This document shows, piece after piece, positions 35,301 to 46,934 of a stretch of 64,000 nt of DNA. The position numbers were made by a program, and so were the translations under genes. The stretch's first letter is position 1; each line of letters begins with the position of its first letter. Source of the stretch: Conoideocrella luteorostrata. Lineage: Eukaryota; Ascomycota; Sordariomycetes; Hypocreales; Clavicipitaceae. The notes beneath the pieces were generated by a model. It had not been told where the DNA came from. It was given only the letters and a program-made list of their open reading frames with translations, and ran no database searches. The stretch is from assembly GCA_032433595.1 (NCBI GenBank), contig JASWJB010000028.1:1-64000 (forward strand), given 5' to 3'.

Positions 35301-38268
35301 AGTTCTCCTGTTTGATATTCAGGTTCAGTAAGGTCCATAGAAGGGGGGGTTGGCGCGGGAGGAGGCGGATCAGCTAAGGTTTCCTTGCGTGATTTTGACT
35401 TCTTTTTGGTAGATGATGCCCAATCCCAGTCGCGGTCATCATTAACCTTGCTGTCCTTGGTCTCCTCTACTGCGTCGGGTTGGATTGTCTCACCAGCTGC
35501 GTCATCTTTGACTTCTACAGGGTCGTCTTTTGCTTTACCCTTCTTCTTCTTATCGTTTTTGGTAACTGTGCCCCAGAAGTCGTCTACAGGTTCCCCTATA
35601 CTGTCGGGTTTCATGGACGCATCGTCGGAACCCCTCTTCTTCTTGTCCTTCTTATCGGATCCCCACGAACTGAAAAAGTCGTCATCCCCAGTGACTTCTG
35701 TGGCGTCCTTGGGGGTGTCGTCAGTAGATGTTTTCCTCTCCTGGTCGCCTAAATCGATCAGCTCGTTAGCTCCCTTTTTCTTCTTCCTGTCCTTCTTTCC
35801 TGTTGAGAACCTGTCAAACTCGTCGTCTGCTGCGTTGTCGGCTTTGTCAAATTTGGATCCCTCTTCTTTTCTGTCGTCATCGATGTCAGTGAACATAGAA
35901 GCCTTCTTCTTCTTGTCTTTCTTGGGGGCTGCGCCCCAGATATCCCACGTATCTTCGGCAGGCTTTTCTGATTCGACTGGAATTGGCTCTTCCTCTGATA
36001 CACCTTTCTTCTTCTTCTTCTTGTCCTTCGATGTGAGCTCATTCCAGACGTCGTCATCAGATTTCTTCTCTGGTTCTGGTTCGGGAATTGGATTGGGTTC
36101 AGGAACCATGACTTCTTCTACAAGGCCTTTCTTCTTCTTCTTCTTGTCTTTCTTTGAACTAGTAACTGTTCCCCAAAAGTCGTCTGCGTCATTCTTCTCG
36201 GGCTCAATTACAAGTTCGGGTTTTGGTTCGGGTTCAGGTTCGGGTTCAGGTTCTGGTTCAGGTTCGGGTTCTGGCTCGGGATCCTTGTCCTTGCCCTTCT
36301 TCTTCTTTTTGTCTTTCTTAGAGGTAGTAACGGTCCCCCACATATCGTCGACTTCTTCCTTTTTCTCTTTTGCCGGTTCTTCTGGGATTGGATCCTGAAC
36401 CACAGGCTCAGTAGTAGACCCAAGATCATCCCATATTGAATTCTTCTTTTTCTTCTTGTCTTTTTTGCCGGATTTAGTGGCGATACCCCAAATGTCGTCC
36501 GCCTTTTGTTCCGGCTCTGGGTCTGGTTCCGGCTCAAGCTTTGGTTCTGATTCCTTTGGAAGTTCCGATTCCATGGCTTTACCTTTCTTTTTACTCTTCT
36601 TCATCGTGGTTCCCCAAAAATCATCAATAGTTGCTGGGTTCGATTCCGCTGTTGGCGTCGTATCCTGCTTCACTTCCTCTATGGCCCCTTTCTTCTTGTT
36701 CTTATCTTTTCTTCCGGTGCCCCAAGTGTCCCAAACATCTTCGGTCACTTCTTTGTTTGCTGACTCAGGGTTTGATTTATCTTCCACAGGCAGTGTTGGT
36801 ATTTCCTCAGGTAGGACAGCGCCAGCACCCTTTTTCTTCTTTTTGTCCTTTTTGGATACGGAAGCCATCCAGTCATCTTCTAATGGCGCTGGCGCTGGCG
36901 GTGCAGGTTCTGGCTCTGGTTCCGGCTCTGGTTCCGGCTCTCCCATCTTGCCTTTTTTCTTGGATGCAGTATTCCACCCCCATGGATCGGCGTTGTCTCC
37001 GGGAGATTTAGTCTCTTCAACGGAATCAACGCCCCAGGCACTGGTAGCCTTTTTCTTCTTGTCGGATTTTGCCGTAGTGGCAAAAGCCCAATCATCCGCT
37101 TTGAGTTCGCTGGAGCCTTGATCCTCTGGTTTCTCCTCATTCTCGTCGAAGGCACCAAAAGAAAAAGTAGTTTTTGTCTTCTTCTTCGCCTTTGTCCCTT
37201 TTGTACCCCAAGGATTAGAATCCATCTCGTCTTTCTTTGCATCGGTACCAGGGTCGCCTTCACCATTGCCAGTTGCACCGAAATCCCAATTACTCCCTCC
37301 TGTATTCCATTTTGTACCCCATGAACCAAAACTATTTTTGGTGTCTGTTGAGCCAAAGTTGGTATCCAATTTACCTCCAGAATCATCCCCAAGCTTAATC
37401 TCATGAAAAGCATCTCCACTAAAGTCTGTCACGGGTATGACCGGGGCAACTTCTGGTTCTGGGTCAGCAGTGCCTTTCTTCCCCTTCTTCTTCTTGGATT
37501 TAGCAGGCATGAAGTCATCCCATGGCTCAGTTTCCTTTGCATCACCAGCGCTATTCTTGTCCTTGTCTTTGTCACCATCACCATTGTCATCGGCGGCATC
37601 GTCGCCGGCGTTACCGCTACCGGAATCGCCACCTCCCTGATCTCCGCCGCCGCCGCCGCCACCGCTGTTTTCTTCTTCGCCGTCTTTTTTATTACTGTCG
37701 TCGTTGCCGTCAAATGTTTTGGCTGGAGCACCTTGCTTCTTTTTTTTTTTTGCCTCGATTATACCTTCTTGGGACCCAAAATCAACAACGACATCAAGAA
37801 CCGGGTCCGATAAAAGGCCACCTCTGGAACGAGATCGACGCTGTCCATGATCACCTGGGGCATAGAATGGCGGATGGTGGGATGACGGTGAAGCCTGTTG
37901 ACGAGCCAAAAGAGGCGCGTCATGAAATTCGGAGGTCTCTTCTGGCGCTGAATGGGTTGGAAACCTTTCAAGTCCTCGAGACCAAAAGTTGGGTATCAGA
38001 AGTTTTCGTTCGCCGAGTTTGCGTGAGGATGTCGTGTGACTGATAGCATGCTGTGCAAAATGGTTAGAAATTAGTATGCTATTGAGACAATGTTAAATCG
38101 ACATACTGGATTTATGCCTTTCCAGTAAATCCACACATTCGAAATACGACTCAACTGAATTTTTAACGATTGCTCATCCCAGCCAATCGTCGAGCGCTGG
38201 ACCGGGAAATAGCCTCGCTCGCTTCCTCCCCAGCTTTCTGTCAACGCCAAAACCTCGGCCGCAGCCAT
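32348..38268 (-). CDS. Very large Lys/Glu-rich repeat protein, function unknown
   Basis: Predicted 1,919 residues from three exons: 38268-38107, 38050-34471 and 34365-32348; introns 56 and 105 nt, phases consistent. The joins are supported by ATG MAAAEVLALTESWGG at 38268 and by smooth reading across both splices. The only ordered-looking part is the first 130 or so residues (WIYWKGINPHAISHTT, KLLIPNFWSRGLERF). From about residue 170 to 1,240 a degenerate unit recurs about 18 times: an acidic D-D/E-x-W-G-T core followed by KKDKKKKKG, separated by acidic, Pro/Glu-rich spacers. A Pro-Glu dipeptide array lies at 36210-36290 and an alternating Lys-Glu array at 35150-35245. The final exon is Arg/Lys/Ser-rich with polyproline and long Arg/Glu helices, ending WWRKFTG. 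No signal peptide or catalytic motif is seen. Probably disordered. I recall similar unnamed proteins in Sordariomycetes but know no function. Confidence 0.8.
35150..35245 (-). repeat. Alternating Lys-Glu coding microsatellite
   Basis: Plus-strand CTCCTT/TTCCTT hexamers encode a run of alternating Lys and Glu (KEKEKEK) in the large repeat protein, near residues 990-1,020. Alternating charge can form a stiff single helix or remain disordered. The near-perfect DNA repeat suggests slippage-driven length variation between strains. Confidence 0.85.
36210..36290 (-). repeat. Pro-Glu coding microsatellite
   Basis: Plus-strand GGTTC(A/G) hexamers encode about ten Pro-Glu dipeptides in the large repeat protein. 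It lies in a spacer between two of the W-G/Lys-cluster repeats; shorter Pro-Glu runs occur in other spacers of the same gene. Confidence 0.85.
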
Positions 38269-40570
38269 TATGCAAGTTAAAGCTTCTTGGTGTATAAGTC
38301 GACGTCCAAATCATGGAAGCTATGGACTCGGAGGAGCTACGAGGGTTGAGCTCGGTAAGTTGTAAAGGGTCGGTTGTCAATGGTCGGGTTCAGGAGAGAC
38401 AAGTGCGTGACGTCCTGTTGCGAACAGATGCTTTCTGTGGGTGATGAAGCTGTAATTGGGGGTTAAGAGGAGACCTAAAATCGATACACTGTAAATACTT
38501 GCCGTGCAGGTCACAGTAAAATGTTTGGATGCAAGGGAAACCTCATAAGAAGGAGAAGAGAGACAGACGTTGCCCAGACCCTACAAGGTAACCGATACAG
38601 GGCACCTTGGAGCTAAGTCTGGAACTTATTTGGATAAGATAACGCTGACAAGGGAGGGCTGCGGATGTTTGGTCTGTTGGTGGGTTTGAGTTCCCTTGTG
38701 TGCTTGGCCAAAATATTTTGCTTCGGCGCCAAATAGCCCAGCTATTCTTGCTCGTCCCTCTGTAATCGTGGGGAATACAAAGTTCTGTATGTGCCTAGAA
38801 GTACTTCCCCCCAAATTGTCACCGGTGAGGTTGGGTGACTGGGTAAGACGAGACGGAAAGCGAGAAGTTGTGCTGTTGAGAAGGGGCAGACTGGTGCTTT
38901 AACCGCCTTTCAAATCGGCCTTCCAAATCGGCCTTCCACAACGGCTCATATGATGCTATCGTCTCAGCGCTTGCGAGCCAACTTCGAATAATTACGAGTT
39001 GATTATGTCGAGCTTGAGGGTTTTGGGAGAGAGGGAAGAGAGTCCTACAAAATAAGAAAACATAGGGGCCGAGGGAAGATGACTTGTTGCGCGCGCGCAC
39101 ACACCACAACAGCCCGTCAAGAGGAGCGGTGATGAGCGATGGGTACGGAGTACAATCAGCCAATAAAGTAACTCCCTAGACCAGATCGCTCGAGTCGGGG
39201 TGAGCGTGTCAAATGTCGCACCAAAAAAAGGGACCTGGCACACATACAACTTTGAACGTGAGTGGTTGGTGGTGAAATGTAGGAGAGGGATGTCAAGTTT
39301 AGACACGGGAGAGTGAGTATCTGCAGGACACAAACTTGACACTCAAATGCTCAATGAGATTGATAGACTGCTAGCTGACGCCACCTAAACGTTGAGCCAG
39401 GCAACTGGTGCATCTCGCAGCTGCACGCACTCGTCGATGCTCACCCTTTCTCGGCATGCAGGAATGCACCATATGCAGGAGTTAAGCCAATTGTCCGCAG
39501 TCACAGGGTTGGCCAAAAAAAAAAAACCCCTCCAGACAGAAAAAACAACTAGCTCTTCCAGGACTAGGATATGAAGATGCGATGCTGCGTAAGTACACAG
39601 CGCGCGAAGTTCAAAGACCTTCAAGCGATTTAATGGCTTCGCCGCTCATCACGCGCCAGACTCCGAGACAACGTCCAGCAGCTCTACACAATGATGTACA
39701 GAGTACTCCGTAGGGAGCGTCGGAGTACCATGAGCTGAGTTTTGGCTGGAGGCTAACTGAGGCCATACCAGACTCCTTTACTCCGTACTCAAGGATCCAG
39801 CTGATATTGGCGCTAGATATGAAAAGGGTGGCTGGGGGTGGGCGCGCGGGGCGGCAGTGGGGTGGCACCGCGGGCAACTGGTGACGAGTGCCTAGGGCAC
39901 CAGACTAGCCCGTTGGGCAAAAGCTGTCATCAGACCCTGTTTAAGGGTTGTCGGCTGCTCCTCAGTCGACCTGGGCACTTGAACATGGCATCAGGAGTGT
40001 GTGGCTAGCACGCTAGTCAGTCAAGATGTATTCTTTGATGCTGTTTGCTAATGGTTGTGCGCCATTCCCATACCAGTAGACAGGCAATGCTCCCTGCGAC
40101 ACACCATCATCGTCTTGTATGGAAACAATCCAATAGGTTTTGCGGAGTACACTGCCGACGCCTCGATAGGCAATGGGCTTCCGCATTCATTCCTATCCGA
40201 CAACAATTGTGACTCTCTTTGCAGGTCTTGTAATTTTGCATCTCTGATTTTGGGGTTGACCCTTTGATATGCATTGCCTGCTGATTGCTCGCACGCTGTT
40301 TGTTTGGATTTTTCGTATTGTACTCTGTAAAGCAGTAGTCTTATACTCGATAGCCTGATCCTGATCCTCAGCGAGGGTAGCACACGAGGTATTGGATGAG
40401 TGACGCTCAGCACCATGCATAGCAGCAAGTTACTGTTACCTCCGACTGAGGAATGAGGACCTACATTAGTTAGTAGGGTCCATGAATACTCCGTACGGAG
40501 TAGGGTGTCCCTCTAATTGCTCAACCCCTCGATCAACAACCACCACAATCTCCCAATCATACTGCAGGCT

Positions 40571-40640
40571 GGTGAAGAATTACACGACCCCTCGGTTACT
40601 GTGGCTGGGCGGACCGAGGGGTCGTGTAATTTTTCCTCCG
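40571..40640. repeat. Inverted-repeat hairpin with TTACACGACCC termini
   Basis: Positions 40578-40595 (AATTACACGACCCCTCGG) are the exact reverse complement of 40614-40631, with an 18-bp loop. The outer flanks (GGTGAAG on the left, TTTTCCTCC on the right) extend the resemblance imperfectly. The same terminal sequence recurs at 41128 and 41539, so this looks like a collapsed pair of transposon ends rather than a terminator. Confidence 0.75.
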
Positions 40641-41127
40641 CATGACTGGGTTGTGGCCACCCTCTATCCTCTCTTGCCACTTCTGTTGGTTCTTGCTGAA
40701 CGTACGGAGTAGAGTTGAAGCTGAATCCCGGAAGAAATGTGTGCCACACTTTCCTGATGGTTGTTCCCCTTTTTCTTTTCCTTATACTAGGCTTCTCAGA
40801 CAGAACTCACCAGTCGACTTTGACACTTAATTAGGACGCGCCGTTGGAGTTGACGCGCAACTGACCGTGATAGTTGTCTGAGGCTTTTGTGTATCGCTTT
40901 CCCCTAAGTCCTAGCAGAGCCCTTATCTCGACTCATCCTGGTATCGCTTTCGGAGCCACAGCCGTTATCTCAGTACGGCCTACCCTCTTCTTCGACTCAT
41001 CGCATTCACGATAACAGCATTATTACACATGGACGCCAGACCCGCCCGCGAGCATCGCGTCGTTCCGAGCACCGGTGGATCAATGTCTGCGGACGGAGAG
41101 AGTGGAAACGCGAATGAATGACCATGC

Positions 41128-41559
41128 GGTGTGAAAAAAAAACACGACCCGTCGTGGCCCATACACCACAACAATAATATTCGATGGAATTGGCCACAAC
41201 CATCGCATTTTAAGCCAAAATTCGATAAAAATAATCTTTTCAGCTAGCTCATTCAATACTCTAAGATTCTATCTATTTTGTTGCTTAATTCCATCATTAT
41301 TTTTTTTTTTCAGTTACGCAAGCATAGGTTCAATCCAACTACTGAATAGTCTCTCGACATAGATGGCACCAGCCTTCTTCCGCAAGCTCTTGTAAATCAC
41401 CTTTTGATAAATGTGACCTTTTTTTAATATCCTCAGACTCAGAGGATTGAGTACTTTCTATTGAGATTAAATTCTGGCTTTTTAAGCCAAAAAAAAAAGT
41501 GCTGTATACCACAGGTTCTGGGGGGATTTTCGCGGGATGGGTCGTGTAATTTTCACACC
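41128..41559. mobile_element. Possible small DNA-transposon remnant bounded by imperfect inverted ends
   Basis: The left end 41128-41150 begins GGTGTGAAAA and ends CACGACCC. The right end 41539-41559 is, on the minus strand, GGTGTGAAAATTACACGACC plus C. The ends thus match as terminal inverted repeats apart from a length change in the A-run and a few bases. The interior (about 390 bp) is AT-rich and has no transposase motif I recognise. No target duplication is obvious. A coincidence cannot be excluded, but the same end sequence also forms the 40571-40640 hairpin. Confidence 0.5.
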
Positions 41560-44500
41560 CCTTGATGAGGTACTGATACATATCTGGCTGGGCAGCTATG
41601 CACTGTAATGCATGTATCCGCTTCACGCCAATCGTAAAATGTCATTCCACTTGAGCAGGCGGGCCGTCAGCCATCGGGAGCTATTACAGCATTTCACCCC
41701 TCTTCCTTAGTACGGAAGCATGGAAGTACTATCAGAAACTAACTACTCCTAACGGAGTACACCGTAATGTGAATTCGGTTCTATTATTATGGACACAGAG
41801 GTGCTGCAAGAAAAGCGGGCTGGTGGCCGGATAGATGCTTCGCCAGAGCCAACCACCTGCAGCCCTGTGCCAATCTTAAGCGGGGCTATCTCCAATTGCC
41901 TTGCTGGCACACTCAAAATGGCATCGCCAAAACGCTCACCGCCTCGTGTGACACTCCTCCATGGCTTCAAACCAACCTGGAAAGGCCAACAAAACTTCAC
42001 TAGGTCAAGAAGTCAAGGAGAAATTTTCTCTAAATCAACAGCGGACGGCATGACTTCTGTGCAAGGTTCCGCCTTGTTAATGCAACCTCGCATACTGACA
42101 GCATCTGCCTACTTCAAGTTTCCGGAAACTCCAATTTTGTCCAGCCGCGGTCCCACCCGATGGTGCATTGGTCCATAGATGACGTTGGAATTTTAATGTG
42201 TCTGGTTCGGATGTTTCCTCTGAAATCATTTTGTCAGGGCGGTCAGGCCCAATAGAAACCAAGGGTTTTTTTTTTTATTTTTTTACGGTACGGAGTACTA
42301 CTCGTGCTCCCGACGACTTCGCATTTGGCACATGCCATGTATTGTGTTTGATTGAGCGTCTCCTTCGAGTTAGGCAACCCCACGGTATACTACACGCCAG
42401 TGAGAGCGTTACTAGCGAGTGCTCTTTAGGCAGGCGTACTTGTAGGGCCAACTTCGAGTAATTACCTGAAATGGCTTTTTCTTTTTAGCTTAACAGGTTA
42501 ACTCTATACCTAGCTTTTCTATGCGGCCCCGCCAACTTTTAAGCAGTGCAATATATGTATGTGAACACCGTGAAGACCTACAGACAAAGCTGCACAGCCT
42601 TTAGCAAACTGCGGTAACCAAGCATGAGATTCACTTGGACATTGGACATATGTGCTGCCGCTGTCAGCTAGGCTGCCTCTCAGCTTTAGATCCCCATCGC
42701 GGAAATAGATTAGGGCAGGATCAGCCACAATAGGCGCAAAAGCTGTAGAGCCTTGTCCACGCGAGTCAACGCAAGCATGCTGCTTTCAGGAAGATCTAGG
42801 CCTTACTATTCTTCACAAAATAGACCTTGGTTTGCAAACCATCGTGTCTGTTCCCTTAATTTGTATTACGACGAAAATATTTAAGGTTGCTGTCCGAAAT
42901 GTATCATGGCACAAGCCACTAAATGTGCTGTAGAAGCCAAAACCAATAGGCGAATAGGCCACCCCTACCGCTCTCGAATTTGAACTGATAATGGATCATT
43001 ACGTCTCCTTATAACTGGCAGATACAAAAATACGCGGGTGATGACGAACCACCGGTGCAGTCGCTTGGAGGAGCCTTTGCCAGTTGAAGAACGGGGCTGG
43101 GGGGAAGCGGTTTTTTGCCCCGGAACATCAATGATTTGGCGCTTGCCATGCTCATCATCAGTAGCAGATTCCGTTATTTATTGATAAAAGGGTTAAAGCA
43201 GAAACGATCATTCCTGAATGGTTGGCATGTCTGCACAAAATAGGGAGGAATAGTAAAGCCTTCTGCATTGGACTAGATCTCTCGCAGCGAGCATCTCCAT
43301 GGCTTTAGTCGCTTATATGACCTCGTACCCTAAACATAATATCTATTCTAAGCAGGACTACAACTATGAGGCGTTTTCTCTCAATGAAGTCATACATATA
43401 TAGATATATAGCGCAGCTGTGAGTACGCTGCTTCTTGGAGTACGAAAACAGCGCCAATCAAGATGTTGCTCTTCGCAGCTACAACTGCAGCTATGGACTT
43501 GAATCTGGTGACACGCCTGAAGTTTCAGATTAAGAGAGGAACCTATGACGAATGTGACCACGAGAAAGTAACTATGCTCTAAAATACTAGCACGCGAATC
43601 AATCCGCGTGACGCAATTTCTTTTTTTCACCTGGCTGCCCATATGGTCTTGCACAATACAGCAATTATGAATACTTGTGTGGCATACTAAGTTATAAATC
43701 AGTTTGTAGTGTATAGTATTTGAGCCATATAAAAAATGCGGCGGCATAAAGGTCGGCGATATTTTGTATTGCTCATTTCTCTCTTCTATAAACGTTGCTG
43801 TTCAAATATAATACTAGGCACGAATGATCTACGTTTTTCCATGTATCAAGGGGATCTATACTATTTTTTAGGGCGTCATGAGTTGTATATGTGCTCACCT
43901 ACTGCGGTGGATAGTATGGAAAGTACTTTAACTCCCAAAAATTATTCGTGTTTTTTCCTCACTCGTGGACTCATCTCAGTTCGTGGCTTTACAGTATGAA
44001 ATGCCGGTTGTACCTTGCAGGACATTGACCAAGACTTCGATATTTACAGTAATTTACAGGCTTGCGTATGCGGTACCGTGTGGATCAGGCCGTGAACAGA
44101 GTTTAGTATAGGGTCGTAGAATAGACATTAACGTTGGTGCTTGCGTTTCCGCTTATTTAAGCGCCTGTGTTGGCGCATAACTTTGCAACTATATTACCGT
44201 AGAAGCAGAAACTTCCCTGAATCATCGACGTCAAACTCTGACTTAAGGAATTGATCAAAACTTTGCGAATTGGGAGAAACCTCCCAAATACGACTACAAC
44301 TTAGCTCAATTCCAGCAACACTTACATCCAGTGCGGAAGGCATAAACGGACATAAATATAGAAATACACCATAAAATAATAATAATATCGCAATATTGGT
44401 GCTGGTATACAAAATATTGACGATTTATGCCGTTAGTTGCAGCCCAGGAATCGTTGGCTTCGTGCATATAAGACCGCAAGAACGTCCCTCCACCCTACTG

Positions 44501-46934
44501 TACATGCCTGACTCCTCATATCATATCTTGTTTATTCATCAATGTATATGACTGTCTATAGCGCTAAGAATTTTTTGAACACTGGAAATTGCATTCAAAA
44601 ACCAAGTACAGCTCTATTGTCAGTCCGCGCCTAGAAAAGTCCTTCCCTCAACATTGCGCATGTCATTATGTGCCTGGCGTTGGTGTTTTCGGGAACTAGA
44701 CTAACCACTGTCATTCAAAAGTAGAACCAGACAGAAAAATCGGGGACTCTAACCGTGGTCAACGACTTACTCATTGAACTTCTACTCTGCTGAGTCGGTT
44801 TGGATCTGTCTAGCATGCCTCGGAAGGCATGACCTCAGACGCTGATGGCGGCATCAAGCTTTCTTACTTTAATTCGAAAATTCGCTCAAAATTAGTATTA
44901 CTCATAATGCGGTTAACTTAGGCATCTGGAGGTGCATTGGCGGCTGCATCAACTAATAGAAAGCGTTTGTCCGAGACCTTGAGAGAGGTTCGCTGGGTCT
45001 GGCTGGGCAGCTTGGACATGAGAAACCCCCCATGATTCTAATGACTGACACCGGTGCACTGCTCTATGGGTTAGTTAACTTGATGATGGCTATTTAGTAT
45101 TCTCTGCAAAGACATAGTGTTATGGAGATACGTGGTTATACCAACCTGTGATTGAATGAGGCGGTTTCAGATAAACGAAGCCTCGGATAAGCTTTTAATG
45201 GCGACGGTGTGTGTTGTAAATAGAATAGACTTAAAGATTAAACGTTAATCTTGTTCCTGAATTAGTCATGCTCCGGTCTCATGAAATTCTTGTTGGCTAA
45301 ACTCTGTCGCTTATACTACCGCATTAATGGCTTTAGAATGAAATTGTGCACAGGGGTAGTTGTTCCGAAGCAAACAGTGAAATCCGAAAGTACATACCTG
45401 GCATCTTTCAAAATTTGGCGCTAACAGATTCTACTTTTGTAATGACTCGCATCATTCCACTATTCGATGGTAACCAGCAGTCTTTGTTCCCTGATCGATA
45501 AACTCTATCGATTTGATGAGGTTGTCGGTGCCTCCAAATGGAAAGGATCCGAATTCTATGCAACAGATGACGAGATCTTCTACTCAAAACTAAACACCCG
45601 ATGCTTCTGTTTAATGTAGTTCCGTATTATCCACTTACTATACTCTATTTAACCCCCTTCCCCCCGGCGCCCCCTTTTCCCACTCTTTAAGGCTGAGCTT
45701 CCATTTGGTCGGTCACCATCCGAGGACTATCTCGCCGCCACGTCACGAACTACCTATTCGGGCACAAGTCGTAGCTACTTTACCGCCCTTTCACCCATTT
45801 AATTTCATTACACACGTTTGCGAATGTACCGGTTGTGGGTATAGCAAGGCAGATTTTACAACGTCTACCTATTAAAGGGATCGGTGATATATGTCTATGA
45901 TGGGGTCCTCCAGGTTTGAGGTCAACTCCAATGACTCATGAATTTCCAGTTTTGAAGTGACGTTTCATTGTCTCCACAGTAAAAGAAGTATCTCGATTTA
46001 TTGCTGGGGAATCGCACAATTTATTGAGTTTATTTAGCCGACATATCATGGGGGGTTTAGGGTGGGGAGTCTGTGAGAATCTGCTCGTGTTGGGCAGAAG
46101 AACACTTTTCCCATGTGGCAGGCATTGGAAGGGATCCCCATATACGCTAGCTGCTAAGGTCTCTCGAAGGAGTCCAGCGTGTAAATGATGTGGTTCCGTC
46201 CTTAAATGGCGGGTGGAGATAAAGTCATCATTCTAACTTAGATGCTGAAAAGTGAAAACCGCCTTCGCTGTCAACTTATGAGGATGATATACTCCGCGGG
46301 TGTAGTCGGTGACGTTGGTATGAGGTCACCAGAAAGTCTAGTTTGGAGAACATGGGCGGAACTTGCACCTAGTTAATACCAAGGTTTATTGTGACATGCA
46401 TATACAATCACAAGTTCAATTAAATGTCACTGGGAGTATGCTAACGATCATAGTATTATAGTCCATCCAAATCAATGTTATTCAGAACTTGATATCTAAT
46501 ACTTGTTGCGTGTCTATCATCTGCGCTTGTGTCAAAGATCAGATACATAACGACGATAACAAATGGTAGAAGAAAACCAATAGCTGCGTTCACCAAATTC
46601 ATAAACTTCGATGTAAATATCGCGTGTTGGAAATTATGGGAATAAATAGACCCTCGATCCTCAAGTCATTAAAATTCAAAGTTTTTCCCAAGTGTCTTCC
46701 CGTGATCGTTTTATGTAACCACGTAAGATCCTTACATATTGAAAGCCATAGCCCTATATCGCCATACAAAGAAGAATTATGTCTGCCTACAAAAGGCAAA
46801 ACAGATAGTGCTTCCATGAATCAGGTGTTTGATTTAGGCAAGTCGCTCCATCCCAAAAGAAATCCAGAAGTTCCAAGTTCGTGATGATTCTTCTTTCAGA
46901 TATCTTTCGTACAAATCTGCACGGTGAATCTATG

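Larger units (their letters stand above)
38269..46934. other. Gene desert, AT-rich in part, with inverted-repeat remnants
   Basis: About 8.7 kb without a supportable gene. Between 38.3 and 42.5 kb there are seven TACGGAGTA copies and two sets of inverted repeats sharing the terminus TTACACGACCC (listed separately). From about 43.3 to 46.9 kb the sequence is AT-rich with only short frames, which would fit decayed or RIP-mutated repeats, though I could not align it to any element. A 13-bp tandem duplication (AAATCGGCCTTCC) lies near 38909-38936. Confidence 0.55.

Noticed and set aside
34533..35315. Long plus-strand open frame rich in Ser and Phe, and similar frames at 35385-36398 and 36456-37121
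   Set aside because: They are antisense shadows of the Lys/Glu-rich repeat gene: complementing its AAG/GAA-type codons yields Ser, Phe and Leu without stops. The minus-strand gene has splice-consistent structure and an ATG.
41339..41626. 95-codon minus-strand frame overlapping the right inverted repeat, considered as a transposase remnant
   Set aside because: Part of the peptide is simply the translated terminal repeat. No DDE/DDD or helix-turn-helix motif is visible.
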